Part shown: piece after piece, positions 17,094 through 24,316 of the stretch
Numbering within the stretch: the first letter of the stretch is position 1
How the letters are laid out: each line of letters starts with the position of its first letter
Assembly: GCF_014650675.1 (NCBI RefSeq)
Contig: NZ_BMVK01000002.1
Span: 725,880-789,879 of the forward strand
DNA length: 64,000 nt
DNA from: Streptomyces anulatus
Lineage (GTDB): Bacteria; Actinomycetota; Actinomycetes; Streptomycetales; Streptomycetaceae
Reading direction: 5' to 3'
Notes under the pieces: generated by a model
Database searches by the model: none
What the model was told of the DNA's origin: nothing
What the model saw: the letters and a program-made list of their open reading frames with translations, nothing else
Translations under genes and position numbers: made by a program

Positions 17094-17195
17094 CCGGGGT
17101 GGTCGGCGGGCCGGGGTGGTCGGCGGGCCGGGGTGGTCGGCGGGCCGGGGTGGTCGGCGGGCCGGGGTGGTCGGCGGGCCGGGGTGGTCAGCCGA
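17094..17195. repeat. 17-bp tandem repeat (minisatellite) at the 3' end of ridA
   Basis: Five perfect head-to-tail copies of CCGGGGTGGTCGGCGGG (17094-17178) plus a sixth degenerate copy that runs into the ridA stop codon (17188-17190). A related degenerate copy and the inverted repeat GTGGTCA-AC-TGACCAC (17065-17080) lie just beyond. The array fills the gap between ridA and the permease gene within an operon. Confidence 0.85.
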
Positions 17196-17598
17196 GCACC
17201 GCGAGGGCGTCGATCTCGATGAGCAGGCCCTTGGGCAGGCCGACGTAGACCGTCGTCCGGGCCGAGGGGGCCTCCTTGAGGTTCTGCTCGGCGAAGTACG
17301 TGTTGTAGATCTCGTTCATCTCCGCGAAGTGGTCCACGTCCGTGAGGTAGACGCGCATCATCATCACGTCGTCCCAGCTCGCGCCGCCCTCCTCCAGGAT
17401 CGCCTTGACGTTGGCGAAGGTCTGGAGGGTCTGCTCGCGGAGCGTGGGACCGGCGGGCGTCGGGGCCTGGCCCTCCACGGCGGGGAGGAAGCCGACCTGG
17501 CCGGCGACCTGGAGGATGTTCCCCTTCTTCACGCCGTGCGAGAACTTCGCGGGCGGCGTGGTGTGGGTGGAGGGGGTGAGGGCGGTCTTCTCGGTCAT
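17188..17598 (-). CDS. ridA: RidA-family enamine/imine deaminase
   Basis: A 136-residue RidA (YjgF/YER057c/UK114) protein. RidA hydrolyses reactive enamine/imine intermediates released by PLP-dependent dehydratases to the keto acid plus ammonia. The family active-site Arg is present (Arg114 in APSARTTVYVGLP) with the accompanying Glu128 in LLIEIDALA. It sits 6 bp after the IclR regulator gene. A fold-III PLP deaminase lies across the divergent promoter, which fits a partnership. The stop codon lies inside the edge of a 17-bp tandem repeat, so the repeat may have replaced the native 3' flank. Confidence 0.9.
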   Translation of the reverse strand: MTEKTALTPSTHTTPPAKFSHGVKKGNILQVAGQVGFLPAVEGQAPTPAGPTLREQTLQTFANVKAILEEGGASWDDVMMMRVYLTDVDHFAEMNEIYNTYFAEQNLKEAPSARTTVYVGLPKGLLIEIDALAVLG

Positions 17599-17604
17599 GG
17601 CTGA

Positions 17605-18363
17605 TCAGGCTTTCTTGGGTCGGGTGGTGCCGGAGTACTCCCGGCTGATGGTCTCGGCGGTGCGCCGGACCAGCGGGAGCAGGGTGAGGAGTTCCTCGGC
17701 CGTGACGACCACATTGGGTGCGGACACCGACATGGCCGCGACGACCCGTCCGTCCGCGCCGCGAATGGGGGCGCCGATGCAGTTGATGGACTCCTCGTGG
17801 CCACCGAGGTCGGTGGCCCATCCCTGTTCGCGGACGACGGCGAGCTCCTTGAGGAACGCGGCGGCGTTGGGCGTCGAACGGGACGTGTACATGGGGTAGT
17901 CGAGCTTCTCGGCGATGACGCGCCGCTCGGGCTCGGTGAGGTCGGCCAGCAGCAGCTTGGCCACGGCGGCGACGGTGATCGCCACGGGCTTGCCGATCCG
18001 TGAGTACATCCGGACCGGGTAGCGGCTCTCGACCTTGTCGATGTAGAGGACTTCCTGCTCCTCGTACACGGCGAGGTGGACGGTGTGCCCGCACCGGTCG
18101 TTCAGCGCGACCAGGTGGGAGTGGGCGATCTCGCGTACGTCGAGGTTCTCGACGGCCTCCTGCGCGAGCGCGAAGAGCCGGGCGCCGAGGCGGTAGCGCT
18201 GGTCCTCCTGGCGGTAGACGAGGCCGTGCTCGTGGAGCGTACGCAGCAGCCGCAGCGCCGTGGACTTGTGGACGCCGAGCCGCTCGGCGACCTGGCCGAG
18301 GTCGGCGGGTCCCTGGGCGAGCAGCGGCAGGATGCTCAGTGCCCGGTCGACGGTCTGGCTCAT
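17605..18363 (-). CDS. IclR-family transcriptional regulator
   Basis: A 252-residue regulator. An N-terminal winged helix (LGQVAERLGVHKSTALRLLRTLHEHGLV, about residues 22-50) is joined to a C-terminal IclR effector domain (RIGKPVAITVAAVAKLLLADL ... INCIGAPIRGADGRVVAAMSVSAP). IclR proteins typically sense a small carbon compound and control the adjacent catabolic operon. Its start overlaps the kinase stop by four bases (ATGA). Palindromes at 19597-19613 between the divergent halves of the cluster are good candidate operators. Confidence 0.92.
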   Translation of the reverse strand: MSQTVDRALSILPLLAQGPADLGQVAERLGVHKSTALRLLRTLHEHGLVYRQEDQRYRLGARLFALAQEAVENLDVREIAHSHLVALNDRCGHTVHLAVYEEQEVLYIDKVESRYPVRMYSRIGKPVAITVAAVAKLLLADLTEPERRVIAEKLDYPMYTSRSTPNAAAFLKELAVVREQGWATDLGGHEESINCIGAPIRGADGRVVAAMSVSAPNVVVTAEELLTLLPLVRRTAETISREYSGTTRPKKA

Positions 18364-19499
18364 GGTGTGCGTACCTCCTCGGGGGCCCGGTCGGCTGCGG
18401 TCCAGCCGGGGCCGAGACGAAGTCTCCCCCAGGCGTCGTCGTCGAGGGCCGCGAGGCGGTCGGCGTGGTCGCGGGCGGGCGGGTCGGTGAGGTCGCCGGG
18501 GACGGTGAGGACGGCGGCGGCCATGAGGTGCCCGTGCCGGACCCGCTCCCGCACGGGCAGCCCGCGCAGAGTGGCGGAGAGGAACCCGGCGGCGAACGCG
18601 TCCCCCGCTCCGACGGCGGCCACGACGTCGACGCGGAGGGCGGGGACGAGCGTGACGGTGTCGGCACCTTCAGCCCCTCCGGCACCCGAGGACCCGGCTC
18701 CGGCGGCATTTCCAGCCCCTCCGGCGTTTGAGGAGCGGGGTCCGGGGCGGAGCCCCGAGAACACCGTCGCGCCCGCGCTCCCCCGCTTCACGACCACCAC
18801 GGCCGGCTCCGGAAGCGCCGCCCGGATCGCCTCCGCGCCGACGATCCCCCACGCCTCCTCCGCCTCGTCCTCGCCCACGAACACCAGATCGGCCCGCCGG
18901 GCCAGCTCCAGCAGCACGGAGGCGTCGGCGCCCCCGCCCCGCCACAGGTGCGGCCGGTGGTTGACGTCGAAGGAGACGAGCGGACGGCCGGGCCGCGGAG
19001 CCGTCAGGTCCCGCAGCAACGCCAGGCAGTCGGCGGACAGCGCGGCCGTGATCCCGGACAGGTGCAGGATGCGGCCGGCGAGGAGGTCCTCGTACGGAAC
19101 GTTGTCCGGGGACATCGCGGAAGCCGCCGACCCCGCCCGGTAGTAGGCGACCTCGTGCGTGTCGGTCCCCCGGTCCGTGGCCGTACGGAAGTAGATGCCG
19201 GTCGGGCGCACCGGATCGCGGCGGACGGCCGAGGTGTCGACCCCGTACGACGCGATCGTCTCGACGAGGTGGTCGCCGAAGCCGTCCGCGCCGACCCGGC
19301 CGACCCAGGCCGCCCGGTGCCCGGCGGCGGCGAGCGCGCAGGCCACGTTGGACTCGGCGCCGCCGATCCCGCGCCCGAACGAGGGCACGTCGGCGAGGCG
19401 GCCGGGCTGCGAGGGCAGGAACGTCACCATGGACTCACCGAGACAGACGACATCGGTGGTCGTGGCGGCGTCGGCCGTCCCTGCTGCGGGTCCGGACAC
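18360..19499 (-). CDS. PfkB-family sugar kinase, 2-keto-3-deoxygluconate kinase type
   Basis: A 379-residue ribokinase-fold kinase. It shows the N-terminal CLGESMVTF strand, the first PfkB signature (GRGIGGAESNVACALAAAG), FDVNHRPHLW and the second signature VAAVGAGDAFAAGFL with catalytic Asp300. The GESM start and FDxNxRxxLW motif favour 2-keto-3-deoxygluconate kinases over fructokinases. Residues 249-279 form a Gly/Ala/Ser-rich insertion between VFSG and VTLVP. It is encoded by a copy of a GC-rich palindromic repeat (separate entry) and may be tolerated as a surface loop. Start at GTG 19499 after GAGGAG. First gene of the leftward operon kinase-iclR-ridA-gntP. Confidence 0.88.
   Translation of the reverse strand: MSGPAAGTADAATTTDVVCLGESMVTFLPSQPGRLADVPSFGRGIGGAESNVACALAAAGHRAAWVGRVGADGFGDHLVETIASYGVDTSAVRRDPVRPTGIYFRTATDRGTDTHEVAYYRAGSAASAMSPDNVPYEDLLAGRILHLSGITAALSADCLALLRDLTAPRPGRPLVSFDVNHRPHLWRGGGADASVLLELARRADLVFVGEDEAEEAWGIVGAEAIRAALPEPAVVVVKRGSAGATVFSGLRPGPRSSNAGGAGNAAGAGSSGAGGAEGADTVTLVPALRVDVVAAVGAGDAFAAGFLSATLRGLPVRERVRHGHLMAAAVLTVPGDLTDPPARDHADRLAALDDDAWGRLRLGPGWTAADRAPEEVRTP
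18671..18758. repeat. Dispersed Streptomyces-type palindromic repeat inserted in the kinase gene
   Basis: CAGCCCCTCCGGC occurs at 18671-18683 and again at 18713-18725. The second copy continues as a module reading GTTTGAGGAGCGGGGTCC then GGGGCGGAGCCCCG. Modules of this sequence are common between genes in Streptomyces genomes (from memory). Here the module lies in frame inside a coding region and adds about 31 residues. Confidence 0.7.
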
Positions 19500-19570
19500 T
19501 GAGGGCTCCTCGCTGATCGGCGTGCGGGCCGGTGGTCACCATTGACCGGGCATCGGCTCGGATGTTAGAC

Positions 19571-19613
19571 AGCGTTGAGCGATATACGCAATGGGTGTTG
19601 CATATGTTGCAAC
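19571..19613. promoter_or_regulatory. Candidate IclR operators in the divergent promoter region
   Basis: A perfect inverted repeat GTTGCA-TATGT-TGCAAC spans 19597-19613, and a looser palindromic site (TTGAGCGATATACGCAA) lies about 20 bp to its left. Both sit between the divergently read kinase and deaminase genes. Size and symmetry fit IclR-family sites. Confidence 0.6.
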
Positions 19614-19632
19614 GAACTTCGAGGAGCTCCCC

Positions 19633-20970
19633 TTGGCAGCCGAACGCCCCACCGGCCACACCGCCGCCCCCGCGCCTTCCGCCCCCGGCGCCTCCCCCGC
19701 GTCCCTGGCGTCCGGCCTCGCCGACGAACGCGTCGACCACCGCTTCAAGGCCCTGCCGCCGGACGCGGAGGGCCTGACCGTCGGGGCCCTGGCCGCCGAG
19801 CGGCGCAACCTCTTCACCGGCGGGTTCACCACCCCCGTCCTCGCCCTCTCCGCCGAGTCGGTCGCGCACAACCTCGACCTCCTGGAGACGTACGCCGAGC
19901 GCCACGGCCTCGCGTTCGCCCCGCACGGCAAGACGTCCATGTCCCCGCAGCTCTTCGTCGACCAGCTGAAGCGCGGCGCGTGGGGCATCACGGCCGCCGT
20001 GCCGCACCAGGCGCGGGTCTACCGGGCGTACGGGATCGGGCGGATCTTCCTCGCCAACGAGCTGGTCGACGCCGTCGCCCTGCGCTGGCTGGCCGGCGAG
20101 ATGACGGCCGACCCGGAGTTCCGCTTCGTCTGTTACGTCGACTCCGTGCGCGGCGTCGAGCTGATGGAGGCGGCCCTGGGCGCGGCGGGCGCCACCCGCC
20201 CGGTCGACGTGGTCGTGGAGCTGGGCGCGGGCGAGGGCGCGCGCACCGGGGCCCGTACGGAGGCCGACTGCGCGGCGGTGGCCGACGCGGTGGCGGCGGC
20301 CGGCTCGCTGCGGCTGGTGGGTGTGGCCGGGTACGAGGGCGAGGTGCCGGACGCCGATCCCGAGCGGGTACGGGAGTGGCTGCGGCGGCTCGTCGCGCTC
20401 GCGGCCTCCTTCGACGCGGCCGGCCGGTTCTCCGGTGCCGAGGAGATCGTCGTCAGCGCGGGCGGCAGCGCCTGGTTCGACGCGGTCGCGGACGTCTTCG
20501 CCGAGATCCCCGGACTCAGTCTGCCGGTGCTGAAGTTGCTGCGCTCGGGTGCGTACGTCTCGCACGACGACGGGCACTACAAGCACCTCACCCCGTTCAA
20601 CCGCGTCCCCGCGGAAGGCGCGCTGGAGCCCGCCTTCCGCCTCTGGGCGCAGGTCGTCTCCCGCCCCTCCGGCGAGCAGGCGTTCCTGAACGCGGGCAAG
20701 CGGGACGCGGCCTACGACCTCGATCTGCCCGAGGCGCAGGTGGTCCGCTCCGGCCGGGACGGCTCGGTCCGGCCCGCCACCGGGGTCACGGTCACCGGCC
20801 TCTCCGACCAGCACACCTGGGTACGCACGGAGGCGGGCACGGAGCTGGAGGTGGGCGACTGGGTCGGCATGGGCCTCTCGCACCCCTGCACCAGCTTCGA
20901 CAAGTGGCAGCTGATCCCACTGGTCACGGCGGACGGCACGGTCACCGACTACATCCGCACGTTCTTCTAG
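19633..20970 (+). CDS. PLP fold-III D-amino acid deaminase (D-threonine aldolase/D-serine dehydratase-like)
   Basis: A 445-residue enzyme starting at TTG 19633, six bases after GAGGAG; an ATG 42 bp earlier has no ribosome site. The alanine-racemase-like barrel holds the PLP lysine in FAPHGKTSMSP (Lys100). The C-terminal D-serine-dehydratase-like domain carries the His and Cys of a metal site (LSHPCTSFDKW). Members of this family act on D-amino acids with a beta-hydroxyl: D-serine dehydratase, D-threonine aldolase and, from memory, Pseudomonas D-glucosaminate dehydratase. Neighbours (deacylase, RidA, ketodeoxygluconate-type kinase, sugar-acid permease) favour D-glucosaminate as substrate, giving 2-keto-3-deoxygluconate and ammonia. 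D-Serine or D-threonine remain alternatives. Confidence 0.85.
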   Translation: MAAERPTGHTAAPAPSAPGASPASLASGLADERVDHRFKALPPDAEGLTVGALAAERRNLFTGGFTTPVLALSAESVAHNLDLLETYAERHGLAFAPHGKTSMSPQLFVDQLKRGAWGITAAVPHQARVYRAYGIGRIFLANELVDAVALRWLAGEMTADPEFRFVCYVDSVRGVELMEAALGAAGATRPVDVVVELGAGEGARTGARTEADCAAVADAVAAAGSLRLVGVAGYEGEVPDADPERVREWLRRLVALAASFDAAGRFSGAEEIVVSAGGSAWFDAVADVFAEIPGLSLPVLKLLRSGAYVSHDDGHYKHLTPFNRVPAEGALEPAFRLWAQVVSRPSGEQAFLNAGKRDAAYDLDLPEAQVVRSGRDGSVRPATGVTVTGLSDQHTWVRTEAGTELEVGDWVGMGLSHPCTSFDKWQLIPLVTADGTVTDYIRTFF

Positions 20971-21006
20971 AGCCGCGGCCCCGCCCCCCGATCGGAAAGG
21001 TGACCC

Positions 21007-22632
21007 ATGGACCTGGTCCTGCGTGACGCGCTCGTCGTCGACGGCACCGGCGCGCCCTCCTACCGCGCCGATGTGGCCCTCGACGGCGGCCGCATAGCCG
21101 AGATCCACCCCGAGGGCTCCGCCGGCCCCCGCCCCACCGCCGCGCGGACCGTGGACGCGGACGGTCTCGCACTCGCCCCCGGCTTCATCGACATGCACGC
21201 CCACAGCGACCTGGCGCTGCTGCGCGACCCCGACCACAGCGCGAAGGCCGCGCAGGGCGTCACACTCGAAGTACTGGGCCAGGACGGGCTGTCGTACGCC
21301 CCGGCCGACGACCGCACACTCGCCGAGGTCCGGCGCTCCATCACCGGCTGGAACGGCGACGGGAGCGACATCGACTTCGACTGGCGCACCGTGGGCGGTT
21401 ATCTGGACCGTCTCGACCGGAACTTCGGCGGCCAGGGCATCGCGGTGAACGCCGCCTACCTCATCCCGCAGGGCACGGTCCGGATGTACGCGGTGGGCTG
21501 GGACGACCGGCCCGCCACCACCGCCGAGCTGGCCCGGATGAAGGAGCTGGTGGACCAGGGGATGCGGGAGGGCGCGGTCGGCATGTCCTCGGGCCTCACC
21601 TACACGCCCGGGATGTACGCGGACGACGCCGAACTCACCGAGCTGTGCCGGGTGGTGGCCCGCCACGGCGGCTACTACTGCCCGCACCACCGCAGTTACG
21701 GGGCCGGGGCGCTCGAAGCGTACGAGGAGATGGTGCAGCTCACCCGGAACGCCGGCTGCGCCCTGCATCTCGCCCACGCCACGATGAACTTCGGCGTGAA
21801 CAAGGGCAGGGCGCCGGATCTCCTCGCCCTGCTCGACGGGGCGCTGGCCGCCGGGGCCGACATCTCGCTCGACACCTACCCGTACACCCCGGGCTGCACC
21901 ACGCTGGTGGCCATGCTGCCGAGCTGGGTGAGCGAGGGCGGCCCGGACGCGATCCTCGCCCGGCTCGCGGACGCGGAGAGCGCGGAGAGGATCCGGCACC
22001 ACCTGGAGGTGCTGGGCTCGGACGGCTGCCACGGGGTGCCGATCGAGTGGGACACGATCGAGATCTCCGGCGTCGGCACTTCACGGCTGGCCGGGTACGT
22101 GGGCCGTACGGTGGCGGAGTCGGCGGCGCTGCGGGGCGAGGAGCCCTGGGTGACCGCCCGGCGGCTGCTCACCGAGGACCGGCTCGGGACGACGATCCTC
22201 CAGCACGTGGGCCACGAGGAGAACGTCCAGCAGATCATGCGGCACCCGGTGCACACCGGAGGCAGCGACGGCATCCTCCAGGGCGACAAGCCGCACCCCC
22301 GGGCGTACGGCACGTTCCCGCAGTATCTCGGCCGGTACGTCCGGGAGTTGGGCATCCTCTCGCTGGAGGAGTGCGTCGCCCATCTGACCTCGCGCCCGGC
22401 CGCCCGGCTGCGGCTCGCGGACCGGGGCCTGGTGCGCGAGGGGTACCGCGCGGACCTGGTGCTGTTCGACCCGGACACGGTGGCGGCGGGCTCCACGTTC
22501 GAGGAGCCGCGCGCGCTCCCGGTCGGCATCCCGCATGTGCTGATCGACGGCCGGTTCGTCATCGAGGACGGCCGACGGACCTCGGCGCTCGCCGGCCGGG
22601 CGGTCCGGGGAGCGGGCGCAGGGACCCCCTGA
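21007..22632 (+). CDS. N-acyl-D-amino-acid deacylase (amidohydrolase)
   Basis: A 541-residue amidohydrolase-superfamily enzyme. The metal-binding PGFIDMHAHSD is present (His64, His66), with GVTLEVLGQDG, HHRSYGAGALEAYEEMVQL, the His of LAHATMNF, and the late active-site Asp in TGGSDGILQGDKPHPRAYGTF. These match D-aminoacylases, which remove acyl groups from N-acyl-D-amino acids. It starts 36 bp after the PLP deaminase stop with a GGAAAGG site, so the two are co-transcribed. In context its likely job is deacetylation of N-acetyl-D-glucosaminate (or another N-acyl-D-amino acid) to feed the deaminase. No signal peptide, so it acts in the cytosol. Confidence 0.9.
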   Translation: MDLVLRDALVVDGTGAPSYRADVALDGGRIAEIHPEGSAGPRPTAARTVDADGLALAPGFIDMHAHSDLALLRDPDHSAKAAQGVTLEVLGQDGLSYAPADDRTLAEVRRSITGWNGDGSDIDFDWRTVGGYLDRLDRNFGGQGIAVNAAYLIPQGTVRMYAVGWDDRPATTAELARMKELVDQGMREGAVGMSSGLTYTPGMYADDAELTELCRVVARHGGYYCPHHRSYGAGALEAYEEMVQLTRNAGCALHLAHATMNFGVNKGRAPDLLALLDGALAAGADISLDTYPYTPGCTTLVAMLPSWVSEGGPDAILARLADAESAERIRHHLEVLGSDGCHGVPIEWDTIEISGVGTSRLAGYVGRTVAESAALRGEEPWVTARRLLTEDRLGTTILQHVGHEENVQQIMRHPVHTGGSDGILQGDKPHPRAYGTFPQYLGRYVRELGILSLEECVAHLTSRPAARLRLADRGLVREGYRADLVLFDPDTVAAGSTFEEPRALPVGIPHVLIDGRFVIEDGRRTSALAGRAVRGAGAGTP

Positions 22633-22653
22633 GGGCTCCCGCGGAATCGGGAC

Positions 22654-22702
22654 GGCGCGCGCCCGGCGGCCCTGAGGATGTCAGGACCGCCCGGCGCGCG
22701 CC
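22654..22702. terminator. Hairpin terminator between convergent deacylase and protease genes
   Basis: A 22-bp stem with two mismatches (left arm 22654-22675, right arm 22681-22702, loop GGATG) lies between the two convergent stop codons and can act in both directions. Confidence 0.8.
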
Positions 22703-22716
22703 GGGATCACCTGCGG

Positions 22717-23610
22717 CTACGGCTTGGGCAGCGCGCAGCCCTCACGGGTGAGGTCGATCGTGCTGCCGGCCCCGATGCACGGGACCATGTTGTACGTCTG
22801 CTGGGCGTAGTTGATGCCCTCGCGGACGGTCACCTCGCCGTTCTCGTCGACCTCGCACGGGTTGTTGTCCGTGCACTCCTGGCCGCTCTCGTTACCGGTG
22901 TTGTTGACGGCGACCACCTTGCCGGTGGCGTCGTCGATCACCGGCGAGCCGGACGTACCGCCGATGGTCTGGCACTCCGGGGTGTAGCGGACCGAGTCCT
23001 TCCAGGTCCACCGGCCCTCCTTGAGCTGGTGGACGAAGCCGTCGATGTCGCAGCTGTAGGTGCGCTTCCAGTAGCCGGAGGCGACCGTGATGGCGGTGCC
23101 CGCCGTCGGGTGGGCGGTCTCCAGCTCCAGCGCCTGGATGCCGTAGCTGTCCTCTATCTGCTGGTAGGTGCTGGTGAGTTCGTAGAGCGAGAGATCGGTG
23201 TCGGTCATGGTGCCGTACGCGATCTTGCTCGCCTTCAGCGTGCCGACACCGCTGCCCGAGGCGTTGAGCAGGGTGAACGTCCGGGAGGACGGCTGGTCGA
23301 CGACGACCTCGCCGGGGCCCGGGAAGCCGGACTCCATGCAGTGCCCGTTGGAGAGCACGAGGGCGGGGTCGGTGGGGGCGGCGTCGGGCGAACGGACCAC
23401 GGAGCCCGAACAGTTGCTGAGGGCGACGGTCCCGGCGAAGGTCACGGCCTTCGCGGCGGGCACGGTGTCCGGTGCGGTGTACTTCGTCTGCGGTGCGGCT
23501 TCGGCCGAAACCTCGCTCGTGCTTCCGGCGGGCTCGGCCGCCACGGCGGGCGCGACACCCGCTCCCAGGAGCAGAGCAGCAAGAAACGCACCGACGAGAG
23601 GCTTGTTCAT
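22717..23610 (-). CDS. Secreted trypsin-like serine protease
   Basis: A 297-residue exported protein. The start at ATG 23610 follows GGAGGGG. The signal peptide core (LVGAFLAALLLGAGVAPAVAA) ends near residue 25. A chymotrypsin-fold protease follows, with His90 in LSNGHC, a catalytic Asp in MTDTDLSLYEL and Ser222 in GGTSGSPV. Cysteine pairs are spread through the domain as in secreted proteases. It is monocistronic, flanked by a hairpin on the 3' side. Substrate unknown; a possible propeptide lies between the signal and about residue 55. Confidence 0.88.
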   Translation of the reverse strand: MNKPLVGAFLAALLLGAGVAPAVAAEPAGSTSEVSAEAAPQTKYTAPDTVPAAKAVTFAGTVALSNCSGSVVRSPDAAPTDPALVLSNGHCMESGFPGPGEVVVDQPSSRTFTLLNASGSGVGTLKASKIAYGTMTDTDLSLYELTSTYQQIEDSYGIQALELETAHPTAGTAITVASGYWKRTYSCDIDGFVHQLKEGRWTWKDSVRYTPECQTIGGTSGSPVIDDATGKVVAVNNTGNESGQECTDNNPCEVDENGEVTVREGINYAQQTYNMVPCIGAGSTIDLTREGCALPKP

Positions 23611-23724
23611 GTGGGGGGTCCCCTCCAGTGATGCCAAGGACCGGAGATCTTCCGGCGTTTGACATGCGCATGTTGGCGCAGATGTCAGGCCATCACAAGG
23701 GGTCAGTTCCGGCCGGGGCTGCCG

Positions 23725-24219
23725 CTACCCGTGCCCCAGCCCCGCCACGACCTGCGGCTCGGCCCCGCAATCGGCCCCGGCGCCGACTCCGACGCCGACG
23801 CCGACTCCGGCATCGACACCGACACCGACACCGACTCCGACTCCGGTATCGACACCGACTCCGGCATCGACACCGCCTCCGGCCTCCTCCGCACCGCGAT
23901 AGATGTGTTCGCGCCCCCACAGCCCCAGCGGTTCCAGCGCGGCGTTCAGCGAGAGGCCCAGCGGGGTGAGCGAATACTCCACGCGCGGCGGCACTTCCGC
24001 ATAGACCTCGCGGTGCACGATGCCGTCGTCCTCCAGCTCCTTGAGATGGGAGCTGAGCACCTTCTCGGTCACCCCGGTCACGGCGCGGCGCAGCTCACCG
24101 AAGCGGCAGGTCCGCTCGTTCAGCGCCCACAGGATGAGCACCTTCCACTTGCCGCCGATCACGTCCATCGCCGCGTCGATCCCGCAGACGAAAGCCCCTG
24201 GCCTCCGTACGATCCGCAT
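23725..24219 (-). CDS. HxlR-family regulator with a Gly-Val repeat tail
   Basis: A 164-residue protein. Residues 1-108 form a complete HxlR winged helix (AAMDVIGGKWKVLILWAL ... RFGELRRAVTGVTEKVLSSHLKELEDDGIV). HxlR proteins normally end here. Residues 113-150 are an added tail made almost only of Gly, Val, Ala and Asp (GVGVGVGVDAGV pattern), encoded by hexanucleotide repeats at 23781-23880. The gene is read divergently from the NAD-dependent reductase gene, its most likely target. The tail may be neutral repeat expansion or a disordered appendage. Confidence 0.88.
   Translation of the reverse strand: MRIVRRPGAFVCGIDAAMDVIGGKWKVLILWALNERTCRFGELRRAVTGVTEKVLSSHLKELEDDGIVHREVYAEVPPRVEYSLTPLGLSLNAALEPLGLWGREHIYRGAEEAGGGVDAGVGVDTGVGVGVGVGVDAGVGVGVGVGAGADCGAEPQVVAGLGHG
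23781..23880. repeat. Hexanucleotide-type repeat inside the HxlR gene
   Basis: About 100 bp built from CGACAC and CGACTC units with occasional CGGCAT interruptions, all in frame with the HxlR coding sequence, giving a Gly-Val-rich tail. Such an array can expand or contract by slippage without a frameshift. Confidence 0.8.
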
Positions 24220-24244
24220 CGTCCGCCCTCCCCCACCTGGTCGC

Positions 24245-24260
24245 TAACCGCGAGGTAACC
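24245..24260. promoter_or_regulatory. Candidate HxlR operator (TAACC direct repeat)
   Basis: TAACC occurs at 24245-24249 and 24256-24260, 11 bp apart (one helix turn), in the gap between the divergent HxlR and reductase genes. Autoregulation by HxlR at such sites is plausible but unproven. Confidence 0.4.
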
Positions 24261-24316
24261 ACCCACTCCGTAGTGCGTACTTGTTGCCCCCGGCGCCTTC
24301 GACCAGCCTAATCGGC

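Noticed and set aside
17094..17178. Possible C-terminal Pro-rich extension of RidA encoded by the tandem repeat
   Set aside because: The RidA stop codon lies before the array; the long proline-rich frame belongs to another reading frame.
19435..22032. 865-codon minus-strand frame opposite the deaminase and deacylase
   Set aside because: Antisense shadow; the plus-strand genes have intact active sites.
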